The position numbers were made by a program, and so were the translations under genes. A stretch of DNA of 32,716 nt from assembly GCA_964431075.1 (NCBI GenBank), contig CAYSID010000011.1, forward strand, positions 1-32,716, read 5' to 3'. Under the pieces are notes generated by a model that made no database searches, had not been told where the DNA came from, and saw only the letters and a list, made by a program, of their open reading frames with translations. Below, piece after piece: positions 5,259-14,174 of this stretch. The stretch is from CAYHSW01 sp964431075. Its GTDB lineage: Bacteria > Patescibacteriota > Microgenomatia > JAMCZE01. Position 1 is the first letter of the stretch, and every line of letters starts with the position of its first letter.

Positions 5259-5882
5259 TTACTCTCCTGTCTTTTTCAAAATTTCTCGCGGATCAATCGC
5301 CGGCGGACAAACTCCCGTTCGACCAACTTCTACCACCAAAGGAACAACTGTTCTCAAAAGCTCCTCTCTTCCTTCCGGCCCAAGATGTACACCGTCAAGG
5401 ATTCTCTTCCCCGATAAACGAGAAGTATCCACAACACAGAAGCCCTTTTCTGCCCCCTTCTTTGCCACCGCAGCTACTATTTCCTTTAACCCTTCTCCGG
5501 AAACCCTGGAGCTTGGCAGGGCCGGGACAACCACCACCACAGTTTCCGGACCGCACTCCTGGCGGACTAAAGAAACCGCTGAAGAATCTATTCCCGCGAC
5601 AGTTTCCGGCGGTGCCCCTTCCAAAACCTCATTGAAACCGGCCATCACCAGCACCGCCCCGCCTCTTAAAGACCGTGGGCAAACCGCGGCCCCTGCCAAC
5701 CTTATTCGTTCTTCCTGCTCCGACCAGCGCGACCCCGGCTGAGGATTAATAATTCTTATTCGCGCCGGCCAACTGTCTTTCAAAAACTCCCAAGGAAGAG
5801 ATTCTTGATCCCAGGCCAGCCAGGCGGCGGTTGAGGAAGAGGGAGGAATAACAATTTCCGGACGAAGATAATTAATTCCCAA
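5259..5882 (-). CDS. SGNH-like hydrolase (probable)
   Basis: The 207-aa product ends with ILDGVHLGPEGREEL, the D..H catalytic block of SGNH/GDSL hydrolases. In the middle GGAVLVMAGFNEVLEG resembles block III, with Asn. The N-terminal GDS block is not inside the ORF as started at TTG 5882, but the same frame stays open upstream and reads GDDSTVLG just before it. The true start therefore may be an upstream unusual codon (the frame is open back to about 5927). A substrate such as an acyl or acetyl ester on a surface polymer is a guess. It converges with apbE, leaving only 10 bp between stops. Confidence 0.5.
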   Translation of the reverse strand: MGINYLRPEIVIPPSSSTAAWLAWDQESLPWEFLKDSWPARIRIINPQPGSRWSEQEERIRLAGAAVCPRSLRGGAVLVMAGFNEVLEGAPPETVAGIDSSAVSLVRQECGPETVVVVVPALPSSRVSGEGLKEIVAAVAKKGAEKGFCVVDTSRLSGKRILDGVHLGPEGREELLRTVVPLVVEVGRTGVCPPAIDPREILKKTGE

Positions 5883-6012
5883 GACCGTACTGTCATCTCC
5901 GGTTTTATCAATAATATCACCAAATTATTTTAAAGATTGGACATACCGCCATAATCGCTGGTTATTATGTTGACATTTTCTCATAAATGAATTAAACATT
6001 TAGAGACAATAA

Positions 6013-6486
6013 ATGAAACGGCTAATTTTGGCATTTAGTCTGGCGTTTTTTTTGTTTTCATCTCCCGCCCACGCTGTTTGCCCCGTTTGTACGGTAACCG
6101 TGGCAGGAGGGCTTGGGATTTCCCGATGGCTGGGGATTGACGATGCGGTTACCGGTATTTGGATTGGCGGATTGATTATTTCAGGCGGATTATGGCTGGC
6201 GGATTGGCTTGGTAAAAAGGGGTGGAAAGCGTCATACAGAGAGATTATTTCGGTCGGTTTATTCCTCCTTTTTATTCTTCCCCCGCTGTTTTGGGCAAAA
6301 ATGGCGTCCGACAATTTGCTTTTGGGGATATTTACCGGCTCAGTCGTTTTTCTTTCGGGGCTAAGGCTTGACAGGTGGCTAAGAGCGGCCAATTGTGGTA
6401 AAGTCTTTGTTAATTACCAGAAAGTAATTGTTCCCGTTTTCTTATTGTTATTGGCAAGTTTTATCCTTTATATCGTTACCATATGA
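6013..6486 (+). CDS. CPVC-containing integral membrane protein
   Basis: This 157-aa protein has a signal peptide (about 1-22, ending AHA) followed at once by V-CPVC-TVTVAGGLG. A predicted extracytoplasmic CxxC pair thus sits at the mouth of the membrane domain, with WLGIDD and four hydrophobic segments (about 45-65, 78-98, 104-120 and 138-156). Similar CPVC/GIDD proteins are, as I recall, common in CPR genomes, without an assigned function; a thiol-disulfide or metal role is inference. The next gene starts inside its stop (ATGA overlap), so the two are co-translated. A TTGACA box lies at 5970-5975. Confidence 0.75.
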   Translation: MKRLILAFSLAFFLFSSPAHAVCPVCTVTVAGGLGISRWLGIDDAVTGIWIGGLIISGGLWLADWLGKKGWKASYREIISVGLFLLFILPPLFWAKMASDNLLLGIFTGSVVFLSGLRLDRWLRAANCGKVFVNYQKVIVPVFLLLLASFILYIVTI

Positions 6487-7037
6487 ACACCAGGCCTATT
6501 CAACCGGATATCAACGAGTTTCTTGACAAAATAAAAAGGATGGAGAACGGGGAAAAGCTGGACCTGTCTTCCGATGAAGATTTATCCATAGCCGTCATGA
6601 ACCTGATTTCAATGGAGGAGCATTTCTTTTTTACCTACAACAAAACCAAAGACCCAAAATACCTTGATTTGTTAAACGAAATTCGGGAAGTCCGTAAAAG
6701 CGCATTAAAAAGAATTATTAAAGACTACGAGGGCGAAGTCTGGTGCATCAGCAAGCATCTTCTGGCCGCCTCAATGCGGTTTATGGAAGTGGGAACAAAA
6801 GCCTTGACCAAGGGGGACAAAAAGGACGCGGAAGATATGTTTCAAAAGTCCCATCAGCTTTACAGCCTTTTTTGGGGACTGAATTTAGGATTGGTACAAA
6901 CAAAAGACATTAGACAACCGGCCGGTGAAATTTCCTTCATAAGTGACGGCCCCAAACCGCAAAAAAGGGGGGGCATGGGTATTTTTGCCAAACTGAGCGA
7001 AGTGGTGCAAAAAGCCATTGACTGCTGCAAGGAATAA
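6483..7037 (+). CDS. Conserved helical protein, unknown, coupled to the CPVC protein
   Basis: This 184-aa soluble protein is rich in predicted helices. LSSDEDLSIAVMNLISMEEHFFFTYNKT, then LNEIREVRKSALKRI and GEVWCISKHLLAASMRFMEVG, suggest a four-helix bundle. Conserved-looking E, H and C residues (EEH, C124-region, SKH) could bind metal, but this is not shown. The C-terminus ends with IDCCKE. It shares the ATGA junction with the CPVC membrane gene, implying a joint function. I recall close relatives in CPR genomes as hypothetical proteins only. Confidence 0.7.
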   Translation: MNTRPIQPDINEFLDKIKRMENGEKLDLSSDEDLSIAVMNLISMEEHFFFTYNKTKDPKYLDLLNEIREVRKSALKRIIKDYEGEVWCISKHLLAASMRFMEVGTKALTKGDKKDAEDMFQKSHQLYSLFWGLNLGLVQTKDIRQPAGEISFISDGPKPQKRGGMGIFAKLSEVVQKAIDCCKE

Positions 7038-7106
7038 TGACGTAGCCGCCGTAAATTGCTCCCAATTGACAAAGGAAAAGTATACATAAATAATGACGTC
7101 AAGATT

Positions 7107-9143
7107 ATGGATATTAAAAAATTCCGGTGGATTTTAGCCGTTTATTTTGTTTTTACATTTCTGTTAACTCCACGCCCGGGTTACGCGGCCGCTTCTTATG
7201 AATGGACTAAAACCTTCGGGAGCACAAACAATGATTACGGGTACGGGATTGTCACCGACACAAATGGTAATATCTATATCACGGGGAGTTTTTACGGCCA
7301 GAATGTTGATTTTGACCCATCTGACGGGGAGGATATTCAGTCCGCGATTGGAGAGAGCCACGCCATTTTTGTTTCGAAATATAATTCGGGCGGAACTTAC
7401 CAGTGGACAAGAGTGATCGGCGGGGCCGGCGAAAGTCCCCCACCGGACTACGGGAAAAGCATAACTGTTGACAGTTCAGGCAATGTGTATATTGTTGGAT
7501 CATTTAAGCAAACAGTCGACTTCAATTTTGATCCGGTGGCCGAAGACAACCACACTTCCACAGATGAGTATACCGACAGCGTTTTTGTCACCAGGATAAA
7601 CTCCGACGGCACATATGGGTGGACAGTTGATTATGGCGAACTGTCAGGAAAGGGTGAAGGAATCGCTACGGACAATGACGGCAATGTCTACATCACCGGT
7701 GCCTTCCCAAGTATAAATCCGGAAATATTTATTGCTAAAATCAGCCCCCTGGGAGTCAAAGTTTGGCAAAAAGAATTAGCCTCCGATACTTGGAATAATT
7801 ACACCCGAGGATTTTCCATTATAAACCGGGAATCGGATCTTTTCGTCGCCGGGCAATTTGTGGGAACGGTAGACTTTGATCCGGGAGAATCGGCGGTTGA
7901 AAAAACTGCCTCTTCGAATTTAGGATCAAGTTTTGTTCTGAAACTTGACACAGCAGGAAATTTTATCTGGGTAAACACCTTTGGGGGAAATTGTACAGAA
8001 GCTGAAGATTCTGCCCGGGGAATAACTTTAGACTCGACAAACGGGGTCTATGCCGTTGGATCCTTCTGCGGCTCTGTTGACTTTGATCCGGGAACCGGTG
8101 AAGCAATAAAGTCTTCTGCCGGGATGTCTGATGATATCTATCTTGTTAAATTTTTAACTGACGGGACTTTCTCTTGGGTCAAGACGATCGGAAACGATTC
8201 TAATGACTCCGGATATTCGGTAAACATCAATCTCCATGACGAAATCTATTTTGCCGGTAATTTTACGGGAAGTAATGTAAATTTTAATACTGACGGGGGC
8301 ACCGATCTAAAATCGTCAAATGGCGGACCAAGTGTATTTTTAACAAAACTTAACAGTAACGGCACTTATAATTGGACGAAAACCTTCGGCGGAACAGACG
8401 AGGACTTTTTTGCGTATTCCATTGCTTTCGGCCCGGAAGATGAAGTGTATTTGACCGGCTCTTTTAGCGAAACCGGAGTAGATTTTAATCCCGACGGAAT
8501 CGAGGATTTGCACGACTCCCTGGGAATGCTAGATGTATATTTATACAGACTGCTCGACCCTTACGCTTCCACCGGCAACAGTAATTCGTCGGGAAATGTT
8601 CATCATAACCCTAGCCCTTCGTCTAATAATTGGTCTTATCCCGTCTCCGCCGGACCACATTATTCGGGAATCGCCGATTTTATTTGCAACGGAGCCTGTG
8701 TATTAATTGCCAACACCGCTCATCACGATGATATTTATATCCAAATAATCCCCCGCGGTCCGGACTACTTGTCGTCATTTAAGCCCCAAGTTAATCTCCC
8801 AACGAAGCAAGGATATCGTCCCGCCAGCGAAATAATTGAGATTAAGGCGCTGTCCAGTTTTAACGGCTACCCCATCCAGGTTTTGGATAACCCAATTACT
8901 GTATTATTGAAATATTTTGATAAATTTCAAAATAAAAATCCCTACCTTAAAATTGCGTTCTATAAAAACGGCGTCTGGAAGCTCTTAAACAAAAATACAG
9001 TCGTTAATCCAGTCACAAACACCGTTGCAAACACAACAAAAAATCTAAATACATATTTTGTTCTGGTTTACCCTCAAACAACAACTTTTCCTCCGAAACG
9101 GTATAAAAAATCGAAGACGTTGTCTACATTATTGACTTTCTGA
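7107..9143 (+). CDS. Secreted SBBP beta-propeller repeat protein
   Basis: The 678-aa product starts MDIKKFRWILAVYFVF with a signal peptide ending near GYAAA. About seven repeats of roughly 60 residues follow. Each has a TFGG..D.G.G-type blade start, then GNIYITGSF and VDFDPG, the SBBP (seven-bladed propeller) pattern. After residue ~490 comes a Ser/Asn linker and a domain with FICNGACVLIANTAHHDDIYIQI, perhaps a cell-surface or sorting module; the tail is basic. I prefer the ATG at 7107 over an upstream TTG at 7056, because TTGACA (7066-7071) and AATAAT (7089-7094) form a promoter between them. It converges with the ATPase gene and overlaps its 3' end by 20 bp. Function: extracellular scaffold or adhesin, inferred. 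Confidence 0.8.
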   Translation: MDIKKFRWILAVYFVFTFLLTPRPGYAAASYEWTKTFGSTNNDYGYGIVTDTNGNIYITGSFYGQNVDFDPSDGEDIQSAIGESHAIFVSKYNSGGTYQWTRVIGGAGESPPPDYGKSITVDSSGNVYIVGSFKQTVDFNFDPVAEDNHTSTDEYTDSVFVTRINSDGTYGWTVDYGELSGKGEGIATDNDGNVYITGAFPSINPEIFIAKISPLGVKVWQKELASDTWNNYTRGFSIINRESDLFVAGQFVGTVDFDPGESAVEKTASSNLGSSFVLKLDTAGNFIWVNTFGGNCTEAEDSARGITLDSTNGVYAVGSFCGSVDFDPGTGEAIKSSAGMSDDIYLVKFLTDGTFSWVKTIGNDSNDSGYSVNINLHDEIYFAGNFTGSNVNFNTDGGTDLKSSNGGPSVFLTKLNSNGTYNWTKTFGGTDEDFFAYSIAFGPEDEVYLTGSFSETGVDFNPDGIEDLHDSLGMLDVYLYRLLDPYASTGNSNSSGNVHHNPSPSSNNWSYPVSAGPHYSGIADFICNGACVLIANTAHHDDIYIQIIPRGPDYLSSFKPQVNLPTKQGYRPASEIIEIKALSSFNGYPIQVLDNPITVLLKYFDKFQNKNPYLKIAFYKNGVWKLLNKNTVVNPVTNTVANTTKNLNTYFVLVYPQTTTFPPKRYKKSKTLSTLLTF

Positions 9144-11691
9144 CCAACATTTTTCTTCCCTCTTCAACCCAGATAATCAAACTGCTGGCAAAAAAGGCTG
9201 TCAGCCAGAACGTCAATGACAACGGCGTTGTGTGAAGAAAACCATTACCCCAGGGGGTTTGGATGGCGATTATCTGCAAAACAAAAACGATTACGAGCGC
9301 GCCCATCAGGAATTTATTATTCGTCAGGGAAAGTTTGAAAATGGAAGTTCTTTCCGATCGGACATTTAAAACATTAAACCATTGGCTGACAGACAGAATC
9401 AAAAGAGCCATACTGCGCGCTAAATTTAAATCATGGCTGCTTTGCAAAACATAAAATACCGGCAGGGCGGCAACCAGCATGGAAATACCCATCGAGGCCA
9501 TTCTCCAAATCATGGACTTGTCCACCAAATCGCCGGCGGCCTGTTTACCCGTAAAATAATTACTTTCCGGCGGGTCCTGGGCCAAAGAAATATCCAAAAA
9601 GCCATCGGTCACAAAATTTAACCAGATAATCTGAACGGCCACCAAAGGCAACGGCAACCCGAGAAGGAGACTTAGAGAAATAACAAACACTTCGCCGAGG
9701 CTGGTAGAAAAAAGATACAGGATAACTTTTTTTAGAGTCCGGTAAATATTGCGGCCTTCATTAATGGCCGCCACGATTGTTTCAAAATTATTATCCATAA
9801 GCACAATATCTGAAGCGTCCTGAGCCACCTGGGTCCCGCCCCCCAGCCCGATCCCCAAATTTGCCGCCTGAAGCGCCGGGGCGTCATTAACCCCGTCTCC
9901 GGTCATCGCTACGGTATAACCCCGCAGTTTATAGGCATTAACAATTCTCAATTTGTGGGTGGGAGTTATTCTCGCAAAGACGGTCGTCCTTTCGATACGG
10001 TTTTTCAATTCTTCTTCTCCCATTTTTTCCAAATCCGATCCGCTCAGCATTTCATCTCCGTCCCCAAAAATCCCCACCTTTCGGGCGATAGCTCTGGCCG
10101 TTTCCGGGTAATCCCCGGTCATGACCGCAACTTTAAAACCGGCTTTCTTGGCGTTGGCGATCGAATCGGCAACATTAGGGCGGATTTCTTCGACTATGGC
10201 CGCCAACGCATAGGCATATAACTCTCCCCGCTTTGGCCCATAAACGGCCACCCCCACTACCCGCATCCCCCGAGAAGCCAAACTCTGATAATCGCCCCGT
10301 AAATTATGGTCAATTTTCAGTTCGTTGACTAGAAATTCCGGCGCGCCGATATACACAAACCAAGTATCCTTACCGCTCTTAAAAGTTGCCGTTAAATAGC
10401 GCTTTGTGCTGTCAAATGGTTTGACGTCGACAACTTGATATTTTTGGGCCAACTCGTTTTTGGAAAGACCGGCCTTCCGGCACAGAACCGCAATTGAAGC
10501 CTCGGTCGGATCGCCCAGGGGTTTCCAAACGTTTTCTTCGGAGATGATATCCGCTTTTAACGACAGATAAGAAAGCTCAAGAAGTTTCTGCAGTTTTGGG
10601 TCTTTTTCAATTTCTCCGACCGGCTCATAGCCATTGCCGGAAATATCAAACTTTTTTTTCTCTAAATGAACTTCCCTGATGATCATCTCTCCCGTAGTTA
10701 TGGTTCCTGTTTTATCCACCAAAAGGACATCGGCGTTGCCCATCGCCTCGACCGCCGCCATCTGCCGAACCACAGCTTTCGCTCTGGCCATCCGCCAGAC
10801 CCCGCCGGCCAAAACGATAGTCACCACCACCGGCAGCCCTTCCGGAATAATTGACACGGACAAACCCACAACGGCGGTGAAAATTTCCAATGCCGGGATG
10901 CCCCGGACTACCCCCAATAGAAAGACCGTCAAGGCGATTGTAAAAACCGCTAAGGCGATAATATGGGTCAACTTATTTATTTTTTGCGACAAAGGCAAGG
11001 GAACAGTCTCTGTTTCCACCAGGTCTTTGGATATCTTACCCAGTTCACTTTCCAAACCGGTGGCAACCACCACAACTTCTCCATAGCCGGAACTGACGCT
11101 TGTTCCGGAAAAAACCATGTTTCGCTGATCCCCGACAACCAAACCATCGGCGGGGATATCCATCTGACTTTTAGCCACCGGGTAAGCTTCCCCTGTCAGG
11201 GTCGACTCATCAATGGTCAAACTGGAAGAAGAAAAAATCCGGCCGTCAGCAACTACTTTATCACCCTCACGAAGAACTAAGATATCTCCTGGGACGACTT
11301 CTTCCGAAGGAACCATTATTTCCTTGTTATCTCTTCTAACCAAAGCTTTTCTCCTGGTTAGGTCACGCAGTCTCTCTAAAGAATTTCTGGCTCTTCCCTC
11401 CTGAAAGGTACCAATCACGGCGTTTATAATTACAATGGAAACGATAACCAAAAAATCGGTCTTTTCTCCTAAAATTAAGATCAAGGCCGCCGCAAAAAGC
11501 AAAATATAGATCAAAGGGCTTTTGAACTGCTGAATAAAAATTTGAGCAAGAGTAATTTTTCTCTCGGAGGCTAAAATGTTTGGGCCAAACCGCTTCAAAT
11601 TTTCTTCGGCCTGACTGCCGGTCAACCCATTTTGCGGCTCAACCCCAAATTCCTCCAAGACTAAACGGGTGGTTTTCTGATACCAGTTCAT
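9124..11691 (-). CDS. P-type cation ATPase, Ca2+-transporting type (P2A)
   Basis: The 855-aa pump carries all P-ATPase landmarks. The actuator LTGEAYP is near residue 166, PEGLP in TM4 is at 283-287, the phosphorylation site DKTGTIT has D326, and KPFDSTKR plus TGDGVNDAPAL lie in the nucleotide and hinge domains. TM4 PEGLP and TM6 NFVTDG match the calcium pump ligands. In TM5 the segment STSLGEV keeps the Glu, but the Asn of SERCA (SSNVGEV) is Ser. It therefore probably exports Ca2+ or Mn2+, but the specificity is uncertain. The N-terminal cation-ATPase domain and C-terminal helices are complete. It faces away from the 11769 gene. Confidence 0.92.
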   Translation of the reverse strand: MNWYQKTTRLVLEEFGVEPQNGLTGSQAEENLKRFGPNILASERKITLAQIFIQQFKSPLIYILLFAAALILILGEKTDFLVIVSIVIINAVIGTFQEGRARNSLERLRDLTRRKALVRRDNKEIMVPSEEVVPGDILVLREGDKVVADGRIFSSSSLTIDESTLTGEAYPVAKSQMDIPADGLVVGDQRNMVFSGTSVSSGYGEVVVVATGLESELGKISKDLVETETVPLPLSQKINKLTHIIALAVFTIALTVFLLGVVRGIPALEIFTAVVGLSVSIIPEGLPVVVTIVLAGGVWRMARAKAVVRQMAAVEAMGNADVLLVDKTGTITTGEMIIREVHLEKKKFDISGNGYEPVGEIEKDPKLQKLLELSYLSLKADIISEENVWKPLGDPTEASIAVLCRKAGLSKNELAQKYQVVDVKPFDSTKRYLTATFKSGKDTWFVYIGAPEFLVNELKIDHNLRGDYQSLASRGMRVVGVAVYGPKRGELYAYALAAIVEEIRPNVADSIANAKKAGFKVAVMTGDYPETARAIARKVGIFGDGDEMLSGSDLEKMGEEELKNRIERTTVFARITPTHKLRIVNAYKLRGYTVAMTGDGVNDAPALQAANLGIGLGGGTQVAQDASDIVLMDNNFETIVAAINEGRNIYRTLKKVILYLFSTSLGEVFVISLSLLLGLPLPLVAVQIIWLNFVTDGFLDISLAQDPPESNYFTGKQAAGDLVDKSMIWRMASMGISMLVAALPVFYVLQSSHDLNLARSMALLILSVSQWFNVLNVRSERTSIFKLSLTNNKFLMGALVIVFVLQIIAIQTPWGNGFLHTTPLSLTFWLTAFFASSLIIWVEEGRKMLVRKSIM

Positions 11692-11748
11692 TGTCTATCT
11701 ATGATAGCAGAACATCCATAAAATGATCCAGCCCATTTGCCTTTCTAC

Positions 11749-11759
11749 TTTGCTATAAT
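11749..11759 (+). promoter_or_regulatory. Extended -10 promoter before the anchored protein gene
   Basis: TTTGC plus TATAAT (11754-11759). The ATG follows at 11769, 9 nt after the -10, implying a leader of about 3 nt or none. Confidence 0.6.
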
Positions 11760-11768
11760 AACCACTAA

Positions 11769-12134
11769 ATGAAAAACTGGCAATTTGCTCTTGTTTTTGT
11801 CGGCGTGTTTGCGTTGATAATCGGCATCCTCAAAGTCTTTCCTCCACCGGGTTCTAAAGAGCCGGGGTTTCGCCTTGTCCGGATGGAAATTACAATCCCC
11901 GAAAACTTCAGATGCGGCGACGCCGTCGCTTTTAAAGACGTCCCCAAAGCCGCCAAAACCTTGAACTTCGAATCGGCTGGTAATTACCTTGAAGAGAAAA
12001 TCGCCACCGACAGAGCCGGATACAAACCTAAATGCTCGCCCCAAGCCACTGATTATAAATTTATTCTCACCGCCATGGATGACAAATCCAAAATAATCTC
12101 CAAGGCGGAAGCAAAGGGAAGCTATGCCCAATAA
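11769..12134 (+). CDS. Small membrane-anchored protein, unknown
   Basis: The 121-aa product has one N-terminal membrane helix (about residues 4-25), followed by a Pro-rich PPPGSKEPG linker and a small outside domain with two Cys (FRCGDA and KPKCSP) that could pair. I do not recognise the family. The reading is supported by a strong extended -10 just before the ATG and by an 11-bp overlap with the following acyltransferase, so they form a two-gene operon. A role in delivering or modifying the acyltransferase product is a guess. Confidence 0.6.
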   Translation: MKNWQFALVFVGVFALIIGILKVFPPPGSKEPGFRLVRMEITIPENFRCGDAVAFKDVPKAAKTLNFESAGNYLEEKIATDRAGYKPKCSPQATDYKFILTAMDDKSKIISKAEAKGSYAQ

Positions 12135-13005
12135 AGCCGATTCTAATCTACTGAAGGGACTGGCCATTCTTGCCGTAATATCAATCCACGCATGTTCGAG
12201 GTATATCGAACTTCCCGCCGCTTTGTTTATTGATCAGTTATCGCGCTTTGCCGTCCCCCTTTTTGTGACCATTTCGGGGTACGGCCTGACCATGAGTTTT
12301 GGTAAAAACAATAATCTTCTAAACTACTATATCCGCCGGGTTTGGAAAATTCTGCCGTGGTTTGTTTTGGCCTCGCTGATAATTATGATTTTCAGAAACT
12401 GGTTTGAAAACGCCGGGTTTGATTTATTAGATTATCATACCTGGACCAACGCTGTCATGCGCGGCGGAGCGGATTACCACCTCTATTTTGTTCCCATGAT
12501 CTTTAAATTTTACCTGATTTTTCCTTTGCTGTTTTTTGTGGTAAAAAAGTTTCCAAAAACAGCTTTACTTCTAAGCCTGGTATGGCAAATATATTGGTAT
12601 CACCGTATTTCCGTGGGCACAGAAGTTTTGGGAAATCACAATGTCATCTGGCCCGATCAAATGCAGTATCTCGCCCCGGAAACCTGGATCTTTTATTTTG
12701 TCCTCGGTATTTACATAGTTTTCAAACCCAAGATTCTAAATTCCAGATTCTATATTCTTCTTGCGGTTGTTGGTTTTATTCTGACATTTTTAAACGGCTT
12801 AATCCTGCAAGGAAGCGGCATCAACTCCCTCGTCGCCACCCGCTTCACCCGCCTGCCGGTCATTTTGTACGCCACCGGAGTTATTTTATGGGGTTTTTCC
12901 CTAAATTTTAGGTTCAAGATTCTAAATTCCCTGGGCAAATACTCCTACCAAATCTACCTCTTCCACACCATTATTTTAAGAATTGCTTTTAAATTCCTGA
13001 CATAA
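12124..13005 (+). CDS. Acyltransferase 3 family membrane protein
   Basis: This 293-aa polytopic protein starts with LLKGLAILAVISIHACSRY, the first helix of acyltransferase-3 (OafA/YrhL) proteins with its conserved His. It then shows RFAVPLFVTISGYGL and about nine to ten hydrophobic helices, ending LGKYSYQIYLFHTIILRIAF. Such enzymes move acetyl or other acyl groups across the membrane to sugars of surface polymers. It lacks the C-terminal SGNH domain of some homologues. The separate SGNH-like gene near 5.3 kb is on another transcript. The ATG overlaps the preceding anchored protein gene by 11 bp. Confidence 0.85.
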   Translation: MPNKADSNLLKGLAILAVISIHACSRYIELPAALFIDQLSRFAVPLFVTISGYGLTMSFGKNNNLLNYYIRRVWKILPWFVLASLIIMIFRNWFENAGFDLLDYHTWTNAVMRGGADYHLYFVPMIFKFYLIFPLLFFVVKKFPKTALLLSLVWQIYWYHRISVGTEVLGNHNVIWPDQMQYLAPETWIFYFVLGIYIVFKPKILNSRFYILLAVVGFILTFLNGLILQGSGINSLVATRFTRLPVILYATGVILWGFSLNFRFKILNSLGKYSYQIYLFHTIILRIAFKFLT

Positions 13006-13074
13006 AACACTTTTTCCCCGCATGGCAAAGTTTTAAAATTTGACAAAAAGCCCTAGAGTATTATTTAATTACTT

Positions 13075-14040
13075 ATGCCTTCTCAAAATAAGGAGTTTCC
13101 GCAACAAATTAGTCGTTTTCGAAAAGCGACCGCGACCGCTCTCGTTTTTGTTGGTGTCTTAAATATGGCCGCTCCGGAACGAATTGCCGCTCAAGGACCG
13201 GTAACAAGCGTAACAAGTGATGGACCCGTGCCTACCACTTTTTTGACAACCGCCTTAGAAAGAATAGATCAGATGTTCCCCTCCATACCCCCAAAAGATT
13301 TTCCTCCAGCAATTCAGGGAAAGCCCTTTGTTGGAAGCCATAAATTTCCCGACAGAGTCTTTGCTAATGTGGTGCATTGGACGACAGAAAGACCATTTGA
13401 GGCCCAAAACCTCTCGGAAAGCTTCGGGGTGCTTTGCTGGCTTACTTGGGCGGCAACCTCTTCCTATTATCTCTTAAGAACTCGCGCAAGAAAAAGAGAG
13501 GCGCTTAGAGTTTACGCTCAAAAGAACCCTCAAGCCAAATCTATTACCTTTATTCCTCAAATCGTCGACGAAACAATCATGGAGAACAGGGAAGTTAAAG
13601 AAGCAAGATCGGGTACTTGCGCCGCTATAGATACAAATGAACATTACAAAGGCGCAAGAAATCCAGATAGGAGAGTGCGGGATAATGCACTGGTAGCGGC
13701 ATGGGTAGCGGTAACTGCTTCCGCTTTACTGGGACTGAACCTCTACTCCGTCTCTCGCCTGCCTCTTCCCAACCAACCTCCTGATTTTCTTGTTGACTTC
13801 TTTTGGCAAACTCTGTCCTGGAATCAGGAGTTTTATCGCACAGCCTTAACCCATTGGAAAAACCTTGTTTTGTCGTCAATTATTTCCGTTTACAGTCTTT
13901 TTTTTGCTCAAAGACTAGAAGACTTTCTTTGGCCCCCGCCTTGGGGCAATATCGGCAGAAGCTTAAATGAAATTTTTAGAGGAACTCGTTACAATGTCAC
14001 TAATCTAGAAGACACGCAGTGTGCCCGCCGCGACTGGTAA
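13075..14040 (+). CDS. Membrane protein of unknown function
   Basis: The 321-aa protein has an N-terminal hydrophobic signal-like segment (about 18-40, ending AAQG) and an outside stretch of about 80 residues rich in Pro and Thr. Membrane helices follow near residues 118-135, 208-228 and 265-285. A charged cytoplasmic loop contains SGTCAAIDTNEHYKGARNPDRRVRDNA. I do not recognise a domain. A promoter candidate (TTGACA 13040-13045, TTTAAT 13064-13069, 18-bp spacer) ends 5 nt before the ATG, consistent with a leaderless mRNA. The next gene, the AbiE-like pair, has its own promoter. Confidence 0.55.
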   Translation: MPSQNKEFPQQISRFRKATATALVFVGVLNMAAPERIAAQGPVTSVTSDGPVPTTFLTTALERIDQMFPSIPPKDFPPAIQGKPFVGSHKFPDRVFANVVHWTTERPFEAQNLSESFGVLCWLTWAATSSYYLLRTRARKREALRVYAQKNPQAKSITFIPQIVDETIMENREVKEARSGTCAAIDTNEHYKGARNPDRRVRDNALVAAWVAVTASALLGLNLYSVSRLPLPNQPPDFLVDFFWQTLSWNQEFYRTALTHWKNLVLSSIISVYSLFFAQRLEDFLWPPPWGNIGRSLNEIFRGTRYNVTNLEDTQCARRDW

Positions 14041-14135
14041 ATTAATCTTCATTACCTTCTTGACTAAACGGACGAACTTGTTTATATTGGTGACACTGAT
14101 TTTATCTTTACCCTTGATCCCCTGCCGTTTACCTC

Positions 14136-14172
14136 TTGACACAATGTCAGTTTTGGTATATAATCATACCAA
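14136..14172 (+). promoter_or_regulatory. Consensus promoter with embedded operator of the AbiE-like pair
   Basis: TTGACA (14136-14141) and TATAAT (14159-14164) are both perfect, with a 17-bp spacer. A palindrome TTGGTAT-N6-ATACCAA (14153-14159 and 14166-14172) covers the -10 and start site. A second inverted repeat, TGACA-CAA-TGTCA (14137-14149), covers the -35. AbiEi-type antitoxins are known to repress their own promoters through inverted repeats, so these are good operator candidates. Confidence 0.8.
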
Positions 14173-14174
14173 TT

